A stretch of 64,000 nucleotides of DNA from Prunella strophiata (lineage: Eukaryota > Chordata > Aves > Passeriformes > Prunellidae), in assembly GCA_036583965.1 (NCBI GenBank), contig JAZBQD010000033.1:18995446-19059445 (forward strand), read 5' to 3'. Below, one piece after another: positions 34,915 through 47,034 of this stretch. The notes below the pieces were generated by a model, which saw only the letters and a list, made by a program, of their open reading frames with translations, did no database searches and was not told the DNA's origin. The position numbers and the translations under genes were made by a program. Positions within the stretch are counted from its first letter, which is position 1, and the number at the start of each line of letters is the position of its first letter.

Positions 34915-35440
34915 GTTCCGCCCCCGAATGCCCCTCAGCGTTCTCAAGGCACTGGCAGGAGCCGGGTGCTCACCCGGAGCCCCGTTGGGCGGGGAGAGCG
35001 CGGCCCAGAGCGATCCTCTGCCGCCCGGGATGGCCCCGGGCCCGGGAGAGCCGGGCGGGCAGCGCCAGGGCCCTGCCCGGGGCTCCCCAGGCTCCCCGGG
35101 CGTCGGTTCCGTCCCCTCGGGCGCTGAGCGGTGCCAGGTCCCGGCGCTCTGCCTGCAGGGCTGTCTGTGCCCGGCGCCGATGGAGGCAGGGCCGGGGCTG
35201 TGGCCTCAGCGCTCGGGGTGCCGCCTGCCCGGCCTCAGCACCGCCCGTGCCGTGCCCGTGCAGCGCGGAGCGGCTCGGCCTCGGCCCCTCGCCACAGCCG
35301 GCCCGGCACGGCGGCTGCCCCTGGGCCGCGGCTGCCCCGAGCCGGATGGGCCCGCGGGAGGGCCCCGTGCCCGGCGTGCCTCAGGAGAGACTCCAGCGCC
35401 ACTGCGTGCGGCCGGAGGGACGCAAAGCGCTGGCACGCTT
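34915..35440. promoter_or_regulatory. CpG-rich block in duplicon A
   Basis: A dense run of CpG with GGGCGGGG, CCCGGGCCCGG and similar words, resembling a CpG island. The matching block in copy B is at 51,257-51,783 and is almost identical, with one G lost in CCGGGGCTCC. Long open frames appear in several frames, as expected from composition. No known gene was recognised, so a promoter role is only a possibility. Confidence 0.4.
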
Positions 35441-35730
35441 ATGAGAGTCCACAGCCCTCTCCACATCTGAAATGAGATCCCCTAAACCCTGTCATGTGCC
35501 TCAGCAGAGACCCCAGCACCCTGCACAGCTTGGGAGAGATCCTAACCCCTCTGCATGCCTCACACAGGATTCCAAATCCCTTGCTCAACTTAAAGCGGAC
35601 CTCAGTGCCCTCCATGACTCAGAGGGAACCTAAAATATCCCTGTCTCTCACAAGAGACCCCAGCCCCTCGTGCACCTTGTGGAGGACTCCAAAGCCTCCA
35701 CGTGCCTTATGGGGAAGCCCAGGCCAGCTA
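35375..35730. repeat. Degenerate tandem repeat, GCCTCAGGAGAGACTCCAGC family
   Basis: Loosely repeated units of about 40-60 bp containing (C/A)TCA..AGAGA(C/T)CCCAGC, for example at 35,380, 35,500 and 35,645. The copies are too diverged for an exact period by eye. Duplicon B carries the same series at about 51,720-52,070. Confidence 0.5.
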
Positions 35731-36296
35731 CGTGGAGTGTTTTGCCCTGGAAATCAAGTGTTGCAGCTGAGTTGTTGTGCCTCCGGGGCTGTTCATCAGC
35801 CCCATCGGGCCCCAGAGGCCACACAGCCCTTCCCTTCCCTTCTGGCTCTCGCCCAGAGGAGCAGACCCTGTGCAGCACCCTGGATTGGTGATGACCCATC
35901 AATTAGGTCCTATCAAGTGTGTATTAATTAGAGGGGAGCTTTGTTTTGTTTGCTGACATTGCTGGTCAGGCTGTGTCCCTGGAGATGCTCTTGATGGCTT
36001 CCTTCTTTGCCTGGGCATGCCTCTGGAGGGGGTCCCGGAAGGAAATGTGCCCTTGGCCCAAGGACGTGCAGCACAGGCTCCCCCAGCCCCTCGGGGCCCC
36101 TGTTGCTGGTCACAGCAGCCCCTGCCTGGCTGCTGCCTGCCCACACCGTGGGCACCCACGGCTGCTCCTGGGCACGGAGCTCAGCCACTGCTGGTGCCAC
36201 GTGGGCTTTGCTGGTGCTGCCACTCGGACACTTGGGATGACAGCTCCATTCTTTATTGAAACAGAAAAAGGGACCATTGCCTACCCCTGTCGGGGG

Positions 36297-36855
<559 letters not shown>

Positions 36856-36952
36856 AGAACTCAGGAATGGGCTCGGGCGGGACAGAGGGAGATTAAAAAA
36901 GGGATGAAGGGAGCTTGGGGATACCCATGGGGAGAGAAGGTGGCACTGGGAT

Positions 36953-37115
36953 CTACAGGGGCATAGGTGGTTTCTTCATATCTGGGTGTTCTGGGATCCT
37001 CTTCTCAGTACCCTTGGGAGGGCTTCCCAGGCCCTTATTACAGCTGGAAGAGCTGCTAAAGCTGTCTGGGTGAGAGGTGCAGCCACGGTCTTTCAACTCC
37101 TGTCCAGAGGCGCTC
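36953..37115 (-). CDS. Copy A gene: cytoplasmic-tail exon
   Basis: The acceptor CTCTCCACAG precedes the exon, and the phase matches the transmembrane exon. It encodes a Ser-rich tail (SFSSSSSCNKGLGSPPKGTE) ending PPMPL, with stop TAG at 36,953-36,955. The copy B tail at the same place in the gene is unrelated in sequence. Confidence 0.55.
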
Positions 37116-37648
37116 CTGTGGAGAGAGGAGGTGGCTGAGGCCCCAGCTGCCAGTGGCACACAGGGACCCTCCTGCACAGCAGGATCCAGAGCTGGCAAGG
37201 CTCCCCAGCACGGCTGGAGCTGCTGGCACAGCTTGGCCCAGCTGGACAGCTGCCCCTCAAGGCCCCGGCAGGCAGGGGACGGCTCTGGGCAGGGTCCCTG
37301 GCCAGGAGCGGGCCCCAGAGCGCCTCTGCCTTTCAAGGGCAATCTTGTCCCTGCTCTTTCTCCTCCACACCTTGCTCTGCCTCTGCCCTGTGCCCCTGGG
37401 GCTGCTCTTGGCCAGGCAGCCTCAGTGGGAGCCAGAACTGGCTGCAGCCCCAGTGGGCCCACCAGGACAAGGCCCAGCAATGAAGAGGCCAATGAAAGCA
37501 CTGGGCAGCAGCAGCAGAACCCTCAGCAGAGTCATTTGGACAATCATGGACTGGCCACAACTCCACTGCAGCCTCTCTGGGAATGTTTCATGTCTAGAGT
37601 AGACTTTCAAAAGAAGCTGTTTGAGGGGGAGAAAAACAAAACACTCAC

Positions 37649-37814
37649 CGTTTTCTCTTCCAGGAATAACAGATTCCAAAGCAGCACAACATGAAGATAA
37701 GCTCCAAAAGAAGCAGGCCTGCCATTAAGCCCAGCCAACAGCGTGTTCCCTTACAGAAGCCCCATCCGAGGCCCTCCTGGGAATCGGGAACACGTGTTGT
37801 GGGGCTGGCTGCAC
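37649..37814 (-). CDS. Copy A gene: transmembrane exon
   Basis: 166 nt, phase 1 in and phase 2 out, flanked by CCCACAG and CG|GTGAGT. It encodes a short linker with TRVPDSQEG, a two-Cys segment, a hydrophobic span (LMAGLLLLELIFMLCCFGIC) and the stop-transfer YSWKRKR. Copy B has an exon of identical length. Confidence 0.65.
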
Positions 37815-38448
37815 CTGTGGGAGCAATGAGCAATGGGAGCGTGAGCCCGTGCTGTGCTGCACTGCTGAGCTGGCAGCACGGTGGACACGGGCAGGACGTT
37901 CTCTGTTTCCCCCAGAGCTGGGGCCTGCAGGCACCTTGCCGCCCCTTGGCACAGGCTGTGCCACCCAACAAAGCCCAGCAGGCCGGGAGCAGAGCCCGGG
38001 GGCAGCGCAGCTGCTTGGGCAGTGGCTGCTTCGAGGGACACGGGCCAAACCCATCCCTGAGCAGCCACTGCCACCCCTGGCCCTCCCTGCCCCGGGACAG
38101 CTCCCCCAGCCCCCGGGGACAGAGTCAGGCCCTGTCAGGACCCAGTGCAGCCCCTGCCCAGTGGGGAGCCAGGGCTGGCTCTGGCCCTGGGCTCGTGGCA
38201 GGGCTCCCGCTCAGGGCTGCTCCTGTGCCTTGGGCCTCTGGGCACTCAGGGCCAGCTCCGGAGCAGCTGCAGCGGGAGGGACGTTGGTGCACGAGTCCCG
38301 TTTCCCCGGGGCTGTGAACGAGCTCCAGAGGCCTCGAAGCCGAGGCGCCTCCAGCTTTGGCTGCTGCTGGGCCGTGCAAGAGCAGAGCCTGGGGGAAGAG
38401 CTGCTGCCACACAGCCCCACCGAGGGCTGAGCCCAGCACAGCAATTAC

Positions 38449-38562
38449 CTCCTGTGCCTGTGCCTGTGTCTGACATCACCTTCTTTCCTGCAGCAGAGGT
38501 TGGCACCAACCCACTGCTTCCTCCGGGATGTGCCTCCTCCTGCACAGACTTTTGGTCCATCA
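38449..38562 (-). CDS. Copy A gene: Gly/Ser/Thr-rich ectodomain exon
   Basis: 114 nt, phase 1-1, bounded by CTTCCTTTCTCAAG and GGAG|GTAATT. It encodes a sequence ending SAAGKKVMSDTGTGTG. Copy B has a 108 nt version with the same borders and phase. Confidence 0.45.
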
Positions 38563-39908
38563 CTTGAGAAAGGAAGAGGCAGCTGGATCAGATGGGAACA
38601 TTCCCCACTGGGGAGTTGGCATCTTCAGGAGGCAATGCTTGTCAAAGTCACAGGTGAAGATCAGGAAAATGCCCAGGCTGTTGGGGCTGGGCCAGAGCAC
38701 TCCCTCCAACAAACATCTGTGCCTCCTGATCTGCTCAAGAATGGGAAATTGCAGGGGATCTCAGGGTGTGCATGGCCCATGGTGCAGTTTGGGCTCCCTG
38801 TCAGCTGATGCCAAATGCCTGGCTGCAGAGGCTGGGCAGAAGCTGCAGCCAGGCCAGGCTGGGAAACAGCCCTGCAGGCCGTGAAAGCAGCAGCAGGACA
38901 GCGAGGCTGCCATGGATCCCTTCCCGCTGTGCCGGGCACGGCATGTCCAGATGTGCAGCAAAAGCCCCCGGCTGCTGAGTCCCAGGACAAGGCTGAGGGA
39001 AGTGCACCCACCTTGTCCTGCCTGTGCTTCCTTCTGTGTTTGTCTCAGAAATTCGTTAGAGTCAAGAGACTTTTTGGCTCCAGTATCTTGGGACTTTCCT
39101 TTTGGAGGACCTTAAGAAAAAGTAGTTCCATTTCCCAGGAATGGATCCCACAAAACCAGGGCTCAGCCTGTGGGGTCAGCAGGGACACACTACTCACCCC
39201 TGCGATGGGAGCTGGGCTTGTGTGTAGGAAACAGCAAAGGAGCTGGAGAAGTCGTCCCTGCAGACACACCTGTAACTCAAGAGCCACAGCAGCTTCTGTC
39301 ATCTCTGCTGATCTGCACGGGCACCACTGAGCCGCAGGAGCGGTGAGGGGATCGTGCAGGGCGAGGGCACACACGTGCATGGTTCTGTCCTGGCACCTGC
39401 AGCCATGCCCCCCTGGCCGAGCTTTGGGCTCTGAGCTGGCAGCTCTCCCTGGGGAAAGGCCTTGACCTACCCTCACCATCTCCCAGAGGCTCAGTCCTGG
39501 ACGTGGGTTGGGAAGCTGCACCACCTTCACCAACAGGTTCCAGCTGCAAAGAAAGGCAGGACAGAACAGCTCCCGTGGCACTGTAGGAGCTCCTCAGGCT
39601 GCACAAAAGGCTCAGCCCTGGGACACAGCCCTGGGCCCGGCCCCTTCCCTCTCTGCTCTTCTCTGTGGTTGCACAGAGCACACAGAAGGACACACTGGCA
39701 TTGCACACAGGAGGAAGATGGACAGCTAAATGCTCCTTCCTCCCACTGACAGCGAATCCTGTGGGATCACTAAGGCTCCAGAAGGGAGCAGGGCAAGGCT
39801 TCCAGATTCCTTCAACCCTGAGATAATGTTAAGGGAAGTGGCTCATGAATGAGCTCTTGTTTCATGGACACTGATTATTCTCTCAGGAAAGACACATGGA
39901 AAACTTGC

Positions 39909-39982
39909 CTCCAACATTCTCCAAGAAATTCAAGCCATTATTCAGCAGGACTTCAAGATAATCCAATGTCAGTGATCCCAAT
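39909..39982 (-). pseudogene. Copy A gene: broken second exon
   Basis: Bounded by CCCTTCTAG and GGAG|GCAAGT. It matches the 72 nt exons of copy B (54,802-54,873; 56,364-56,435) but is two bases longer near its start and reads into TGA after Asp-Trp-Asp-His. Confidence 0.55.
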
Positions 39983-40334
39983 CTAGAAGGGAGCACAGAT
40001 GAGAACCATTTCCATGGTGTGCTGGGATCTCCTTCTGCCTCAGGGAACTGGGCACTGCAAGGGGGCTTGGGTAAGGCTGTGGGAGCCAGATGTGAGTGGA
40101 CAAGGCCAAAGCTGCACAGGGGCCTGGGGAGCTCTGGGCTGGCTCCTGATCACTCTCCAGAGTCTTGCAGGCCCTGTGCAACATTCCTGGAGAGAAAGCA
40201 GGTGCAGGCCCCTGGGGGCTCTCTCCCTCGCACAGAGGAAAGCCTCCCTAAAGCCCTGGGGAAAACCATCCCCAGCGCTTCCCGGGGAGCAGGGAGCGCT
40301 GTCCCGGGAAAGGGGAGCCAGGCTGCCGGCTCAC

Positions 40335-40431
40335 CTGCTCCCCGCGCTTGCAGAGGAGCAGCCTGGGCAGCCCTGGCAGGCAGGGCCACGGCCAGGAGGA
40401 GCAGGAGGAAGAGGCGCAGAGCAAGGGCCAT
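40335..40431 (-). CDS. Copy A gene: signal-peptide exon
   Basis: 97 nt from ATG at 40,431 to the donor GGAGCAG|GTGAGC. It encodes a textbook signal peptide (MALALRLFLLLLLAVALPAR, then AAQA) and ends in phase 1. It is identical in length to the exon at 57,067-57,163 and nearly identical in sequence. Confidence 0.65.
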
Positions 40432-40822
40432 GGTGCCTTGCCCTCTGCCAGTCCCGCAGCTGCTGCTGCCACCACTGTCCTGACACCGCTGTCCCAATGT
40501 CAGCACCACTGCTGCCACCGCCGCTGCTGCCGCAACAGTTGTGCTCAAGCACTGAGTGCTTCGGTCCTTGTGGTGCTGTGCAAGCACGGGGCTCTGGGAC
40601 CTCTGTGAACTCAGAGCCTGCTGTGACCTCAGCCTGCTGTGACCCCAGAGCCTGCTGTGACCTCACGGCCAAGGCTGCACCCCCAGAGTGTACCCCCATC
40701 TGTACGAAGGGACTGCCCTGATTGTAAATGTTTTCCTTCATCAAAGGGCCATTGCTCAGGAAAGCCTTTGTTTTGCCTGCTGACATTGCTGGTCAGGCTG
40801 TGTCCCTGGAGATGCTTTTGAT

Positions 40823-41472
40823 TGTTGTGATTCGAATTTATTTTATTGATTCCTTGTTAAGTGGTTCGTTGTGTTGCACCCCCATATTTTCCCTGAGTTG
40901 GTTCACCCCTGGGTTTTAGCCTCCCTCAAAGCTGTCCCTCATACCATTCCCCACCCCTTGTTCCAGCTCTTTCCCTGCCTGTCAAGACAACCCAGCCCCT
41001 TGGTTTCCAAACCTTCCCTGCCACTTTCACCAGGCCAATCCCCGACTGCAACACCCCTTTGGAATTCCCCTATTCCTGGAAGCCCCATTGGCCCATGTGA
41101 CCCATCCTCTCCTCCTCTCCTACCCCAACTGGCCCCAGACACTTGATGGAATCCCCTCACTCCTCCCCTGAGGATTCTTTATTGGTTCGCTGTTTGTATC
41201 CACCCCCTGACTTGGATCTGTACAAAACCCCTTGCACAATAGAGCTAGGGGTTTTTTGTTCTGTGACTTTCGCCTGAAATAAACCCTTCCCTGTGGAACC
41301 TCAAGATGGAGAGCCTCCTTCTTTCTCCTCTGCCTGGTCCCTGTCGTGGCTTGTGTCTGGCACCATAGAGCAAGTGGCTCTAAAGGCCTCTGGTAAATCC
41401 CCATACCGGGGCAGTTCCCCACTCCTGGCATGGCACTGGAATTCTAAGAGCTAACCTAGGTTCTGGCAGTCA
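40823..41472 (+). repeat. Provirus 5' LTR
   Basis: About 650 bp, beginning TGTTGTGATTCG and ending CTGGCAGTCA. The poly(A) signal AATAAA is at 41,278-41,283. It aligns along its whole length with the 3' LTR (49,075-49,730). Differences are concentrated in the first 20 bases, and there is a 6 bp indel near TCTAAAGG. Confidence 0.93.
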
Positions 41473-41479
41473 CTTTAGG

Positions 41480-41497
41480 TGGCGCCCATGGGTGGTC
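41480..41497 (+). promoter_or_regulatory. Putative primer-binding site
   Basis: TGGCGCCC at 41,480-41,487 matches the first eight bases of lysine-tRNA-type primer-binding sites. It lies 7 bp past the apparent LTR end rather than the usual 0-3, and the rest of the site does not match well, so the call is tentative. Confidence 0.4.
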
Positions 41498-41699
41498 TCC
41501 CTGAGGGTCTGAGACCCCACAAAAGACTGGTTGATCTACCTTGTGGACTGTACAAAAGCCTTTGGCTGTCCCCTACCCCGGGGGTGCAGGCCAAGTTGTA
41601 TTTGGTCGCACCCCTGGGGAGAGAGGCGACAACCCTTGCGGGACCAGGGATTGCCTCTGAGATTGGGACCATGCCTGTAACACCTCTGTCTGTGAACAG

Positions 41700-41825
41700 G
41701 TGAGTATCTCCTGAGTGGGGGGACTGTGTAAGAATGGGGGGACCTTTTGTGTGTGTGGTTGTCCTCTCCCAGGCTGCTCCTGGACCCTTTTTTTTGCTTT
41801 CTTTAACTTGTCCTTTTGCTACAGG
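41700..41825 (+). other. Possible leader intron of the provirus
   Basis: The strong donor GAACAG|GTGAGT (41,700) and acceptor CCTTTTGCTACAG|GTG (about 41,826) flank a T-rich 126 bp stretch in the untranslated leader. The donor could equally serve as the major donor for env mRNA. There is no direct evidence for either. Confidence 0.35.
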
Positions 41826-43790
41826 TGCAGGTGGAGTACTTCAGTAGACTTCAAAGGGTGTCCAGCAACCTACTCATCAGAGGGGGATTTTTATCCAATT
41901 TGTGGGAATCCTGTAGCAGGGGGGGAGGAGGGGAATGTTTTTCAGGGGGGTTATTGAAGAGATTAGTCCATTGGTTGTTTATCTACTTCCCTCAAGTGTC
42001 CCCTTATAATGTGACCGCTGTTCCCTTCTGGGATGGAGTCAGGTTGAAGTTAACTGATCTGATAAACCACGGGGACACCTTGGCATCTAAATTTATTCCT
42101 TTGTTCATTTTGATTCGGCTGACATTAATTGAAAGGGGGGAAGTGGGGAAGGGACCCCAAAGTTCTACCCCAGTTACCCCTTCCCCGTCTCCCTGAATTT
42201 CTTCCCTTACACCGGGGGGGTTGTGCAGAGCAGCCCCTGGCTCTTCACAACTCTCTCAGCACCCTTGCCCTGACAGTCAGTACTGGCCATGCTGTCAGGG
42301 ACTCTTCCCTTAAACCCTCTGCCCCAGTTTGTGCTCCCAAAGTTGCCAGGTTGGAGGTTCCCTCCTATTCCCCTTCTCTACCTCGTCCTTCTACCCCTAC
42401 CAGTTGCCTGCATGTACCTGCCTTGCCTTGTCCTTCTGCCTCACCTAGTTGCCCTCAAAATTTCTCCCAAAGGACACAAGATGGCAGTGGCCACATGGCA
42501 GGCCCTTCCACATGTGGTCCTCCCTCCCAGAATCGCTTTTTTTCTGCCAATTCCAATCCTTTCCTCCCCTCAAACCCTTCCCTTCCCCTCTCCTCAGACC
42601 CTCCTTCTCCACCCTTGATCCACCTCCTGAAATCCCTGTGAAGGTTCCGGTCCCTTCACATTGCTGCCCCACCTCTAACCCCTCGTCCTCCTTTGCAGCT
42701 GGTTCCCACACCCCTCCTTCCAGTTCCTGTGCCATTGGAGTGGGCGTGGGGCTTCCCACTGACTCCAGTTTCCATCAGTAGTCGGGGATGTGTGCTCTCA
42801 GAGTGGGAGCCCTTCTCCTGTCAAAACAAGAAGGAGCTGTGCAAGGCTCAGAAGGAATTTGGGAGAGAGAGCGAGTATTTCAAAGGCTTGCTCAGAGCCA
42901 CCTTCTCGTCCAATCTCCTGGTTCCCTATGATATAAAGGATCTGTTTAAGTGCCTCCTACCTCCAGCAGAGTACATGTCATGGGAGGGAGCTCGTGGAAG
43001 AGGTCATTGAGGAGGATCCACTCTGAGCTCTTGCAGAACACCAGCAGTGCAGCTGACGCACTTGGCAGTGTTATTACAATGGGCCACCTGAGTGGCGAAG
43101 GGAGGTGGGTGGAGGAAAGCACATTCCTACACCAAAGAACATGCCAAGGCCCTATCAAGAAAGATCCTAGAATATATTAAAGAGGTAGCAGAGAAAGATT
43201 TCTATGCCTTACCAACCCCGGAGTCCCAAATTAGCTTTACAGCAAAATTAGGCAGCAGCCCAATGAAACTTTTCTAGACTTTATTAACAGACTAAAAATA
43301 CATGTTGAAAAACAAGTGGAGGACCCAACTCTACATCCAGCTATGCTACTACAAGTAGCAAAGGCCAGCACAAATGACACCTGCCAAAGGATCATCCTTG
43401 GACTCTGTCCAGATCCTCCACCAACCCTAACAGACATTATAGGGGCATGTACAAGAATGGCTGCCATTACAGGAAAGCCAGAGGGATGTTTGCAACATGA
43501 GGATAGGACAGTGGCAGCAGCAGCACCAATCCCATCAACTCCAGCGTGTTGTGAACCACCCACATGCTACCGTTGTGGTCAACTTGGGCATGTTGCCAAA
43601 TATTGCCCTGCACCAAGACCCGCAGGACCGGGACAGCTGAACTCAGGGGGAGGGGGCGTTCCCAAACCCAATCAGCAAAAAACTAAGGAGGCAGCTCAGA
43701 CCTGCTCCACGTGTAGACAAAAATGGAGCAGGTTTCACGGGGGGAAAGGGGACTGGAGTGGACTCCACCACAGGCTGTGACTGTATTCAC
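41826..43790 (+). pseudogene. gag: gag remnant (matrix, Pro-rich, capsid, nucleocapsid)
   Basis: Pieces of gag lie in changing frames. A matrix-like segment (about 41,826-42,196) is followed by a Ser/Pro-rich linker (about 42,130-42,780), capsid segments (42,790-43,500) including a major-homology-region-like stretch near 43,280, and a nucleocapsid with one intact CCHC zinc knuckle at 43,565-43,606. Several frameshifts (near 43,000 and 43,275 among others) break the frame, so no full Gag can be made. Confidence 0.85.
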
Positions 43791-43833
43791 CGGACTGACA
43801 CTTCTCTAGACCAGCATTCACCTACCCTTCTAC

Positions 43834-44110
43834 ATGGGCAAAGGCCAAGTCATCGCCCAAGCCATCCCCATACCATCTGGAGTCCCAGTAGATGACTTTT
43901 TACCTGAAGTCTACTGGGCAGAAGTGGTAGGTGAAGACAAACCTATCATCACCTGCAACATCTGGCAGGGTACTGGTACCCTAGGGATGAGGGGCTTGCT
44001 TGACACAGTGGCAGATGTGACTGTTATCCCTGAAAGGAGGTGGCCACCACATGGGGAATTGCAACCCCTGCCTGGCAGGATACAGCATTGGGGCTGCCCA
44101 ATTGGCTAAA
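43834..44110 (+). pseudogene. pro: Retroviral protease remnant
   Basis: A short aspartic-protease-like segment. The active-site triplet region at 44,002-44,016 reads Asp-Thr-Val-Ala-Asp, where functional enzymes have Asp-Thr/Ser-Gly, so the catalytic motif is altered. The frame changes on both sides. Confidence 0.65.
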
Positions 44111-44266
44111 ATCTTGAAGAGCATTGTACAAATTGAGGGGCCAGACGGGCAATTGGCTAGTATATGCCCAGTCGTTGCAGATTACAAGGTTCCCTTGTGG
44201 GGAAGGGATGCCATGTCTCAATGGGGGGTTTGTCTTGAGATCCAGAGGACCCCCCGGGATTTTTGA

Positions 44267-45460
44267 TTGCGGCCACTGTGGAGTGCCCTACCCAAAAGCT
44301 TAAATGATTCACCAGTGTGGGTAGACCAGTGGCTGCTGAGTAAAGAGAGATTGAAGGTGCTCAATGAACTTGTGGAGGAGCAATTGGCTCAAGGTAACAT
44401 CGACCCTACTTTAAGCCCTTGGAACTCACTGATGTTCATTATCAATAAAGCCGGGGAAGGACAAGTGGCAGCTCCTCCACAATCTTCAAGAAATTAATAA
44501 GATCATTGTTGACATGTGAACCCTTCAACCAGGGATGCGTTCCCCAGCGATGGTCTCCCAAAACTGGAATTTGGCTATAATTGACATCAAGGATTGCTTT
44601 TGCAAAATTCCCCTTGACCCTGTCAATGCTCCATGGTTTGCCTTCTCGGTACCGACCACTAACAGAGAAGCCCCAGTGAGGAGATTCCACTGGTGTGTAC
44701 TTCCTCAAGGCATGAAAAATTCTCCTGGTATCTGCCAGTGGTACATCACCTCATTGCTGTCCCCTGTGCATGCCAGAGTGGGGGAGGCCATCATCCTCCA
44801 TTACATGGATGATGTCCTGGTGTGTGCCCCCGCTGACACTGTATTACAGGATGCACTTGACCAAGTGGTTGAAGTTTTAACACCTGCAGGTTTATCTCTG
44901 CAGGAAGAGAAAGTTCAACGGATGCCTCCTTGGAAATATCTGGGCCTGGAGATTATGGCAAAGACTGTTGTTCTGCAGAAATTGGCATTTAACAACGATC
45001 CAAAAACTTTAGTGGACCTACACGCTCTGTGTGGGACTTTAAATTGGGTTGGGCCTTGGCTAGGCATTCACCACCAATGACCTAGCCCCACTCTTCAACT
45101 TATTGAAGGGGGGAGAGGAGCTGAATTCTCCAAGGTCCCTGACCCCAGAAGCAAAGGTTGCATTATAGAAGGTAGAAAAAGTACTTAAAGAGAGACATTC
45201 CCATCAATGTAAGTTAGAATTGGTTTTCAAATTTATTGTGTTGGGTAAACTGCCACGGGCTTATCTTCCAATGGGAGCAGGACCAGAGGGAGCCTCTCTT
45301 GATAATAGAGTGGGTTTTCCTCAGTTACCATCAGTCCAAAAACATCACAAGGCCACAAGAACTGATGGCACAGCTGGTCAGGAAAGCCAGGATGAGGCTT
45401 CGGGAACTGGCTGGTTGTGACTTCACATGCATACATTTGCTAGTTAACCTTTTGGGGGGA
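44267..45460 (+). pseudogene. pol: Reverse transcriptase remnant
   Basis: RT fingers and palm are recognisable, with the catalytic YMDD box intact at 44,802-44,813. The frame breaks near 44,490-44,530, between the first fingers segment and the palm, and again after about 45,080 in the connection region. The LPQG-type segment and YMDD place it with class II (ERVK/beta-like) elements. It is inactive. Confidence 0.9.
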
Positions 45461-45464
45461 TGAG

Positions 45465-46070
45465 ATGTCCCCAGAGAGGCTGACAAAGGAAATGTTTGAG
45501 CATCTCCTAAGAAACAATGTGACACTGCAGATTGCTCTGGAAGGTTACAGCGGGCAGATCTCTGTCCATGCCTCTGCCCACAAATTATTCACTTCCAAAT
45601 TCCAAGTGATTCTGAAAGAAAAAAAGGAGCCGAACACTGTTCAAGGTTTTAACAGTCTTTCCTGATGCATCTGGGGCTTCTGGCAGGTCAGTGATGACCT
45701 GGAAGGATCCCCAAACTCAGTAGTGGGAGACAGATGTCGAATATGTTTAGGGTTCCCCTCAAATTGCTGAGTTGGCCGCAGCAGTTAGAGGTTTTGAAAG
45801 GTTTTCAGAGCCATTTAATTTGGTTACTGATTGGGCATATGTTGCAGGGGTGGTATCCACAGCCGAGAATGCAGTTCTCGAGGAGATCTCAAACAAAGTA
45901 CTTTTTGAGTTGCTCTCGAAACTGATCCATGCTGTCTCCCACCGAGAGCACCCGTACTTTGTAATGCATGTGAGGTCATGTACTGATCTGTCTGGCCCGA
46001 TCGCTGAGGGAAATCAGCGAGCTGATCCCCTTGCAGCCGCCTCAGTCGAAACTATCAAGGCTCCCTGACA
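45465..46070 (+). pseudogene. pol: RNase H remnant
   Basis: The region from the Asp-Ala-Ser-Gly start (about 45,655) to the Glu- and Asp-bearing helices (45,770-46,060) follows the layout of a retroviral RNase H. There are stops at about 45,664 and 45,750. Confidence 0.75.
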
Positions 46071-46400
46071 TTTTCCAACAGGCGAAACTGAGCCATCAGA
46101 TGTTCCATCAGAATATCCCTGGCCTGGTCAAGCAATGCAAACTGAAGTGTGACAAGGCTAGAGCCATTGTGGCCACATATCCCCACTGCCAACACTCAGC
46201 CATGCCATTGCTAGGTGCTGGAGTCCACCCCAAAGGGTTATGAAGTTGTGAAGTATGATATGTGGCAAACAGACATCATACATGTCCTTGAATTCAGCCA
46301 CCAAAAATATGTACACATCTCCATTGATACCTTTTTGGATGCAATCTATGCCTCTGCCCACACAGGAGAGAAGGATGACCATGTAATTAAACATCTACTG

Positions 46401-46406
46401 CAAGCC
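46401..46406 (+). repeat. Target-site duplication, left copy (CAAGCC)
   Basis: Direct repeat of the host integrase sequence at the left edge of the solo LTR. The right copy is at 47,029-47,034. Confidence 0.93.
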
Positions 46407-47028
46407 TGTTGGAACCCAGGACATCCCTCTGGCTGCTCTGGATGGCTTGAGCCCCTGGCAGGGAGCTCAGAGGCCTTGGCACAGAGCCCAAGACCCCTGT
46501 GCCTTTGATTTCGATTAATGGAAAAAATTACCAACCTTATATGAAGAGTTGCAAGCCACAAAAATTAAGTAGAGTAAGAGTTAGTTTATCACAAGGTGAA
46601 AAAGTAGAATTTTTTTGGGATTTTTTAGAATGAGGGTTCGGGGGTCAAGATGGAGGAATTTGGGCGTGTTCTGTCCTTTCTCCTTCTTCTTAGCCTCCAT
46701 CTTCTGAGTGATGGTGGCACTTTTGGATTGGCTTAGAGTAGAGTTGACTGTGTAACATAGGTGATAGGTATTGGAAAATTACTGTAAATAATGTACACGT
46801 GGTTTTTAGTATAAAAAGATAACACCGCCTTGGAGGTGGGCAGTGTGCCTTGGACTGACTTGCTGAACAGAGCTTGGCGGGTCAGGAAAAGAATGTAACA
46901 GATAAGGAAAAATAAACCACCTTGAAGACCGCAAATGAAGAGTCCTGACTCCTCCTTTGGTGCTCAGGCTGGGACACAGAGACTCTCAAACATATCGGGG
47001 TCTCTCGAGATACATGAGAGACCCAACA
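46407..47028 (+). mobile_element. Solo LTR of a second ERV family
   Basis: 622 bp beginning TGTTGG and ending CCAACA, perfect 6 bp inverted termini. It is flanked on both sides by the same 6 bp, CAAGCC (46,401-46,406 and 47,029-47,034). It contains a TATA box (TATAAAAA, 46,810-46,817) and a poly(A) signal AATAAA (46,911-46,916), and shows no similarity to the host provirus LTR beyond the terminal TGTTG. A 6 bp duplication is typical of class II and alpha-like avian retroviruses. It marks an insertion and later LTR-LTR recombination inside the older provirus. Confidence 0.95.
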
Positions 47029-47034
47029 CAAGCC
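47029..47034 (+). repeat. Target-site duplication, right copy (CAAGCC)
   Basis: Matches 46,401-46,406. Removing the LTR plus one copy restores continuity of the integrase DNA at this point. Confidence 0.93.
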
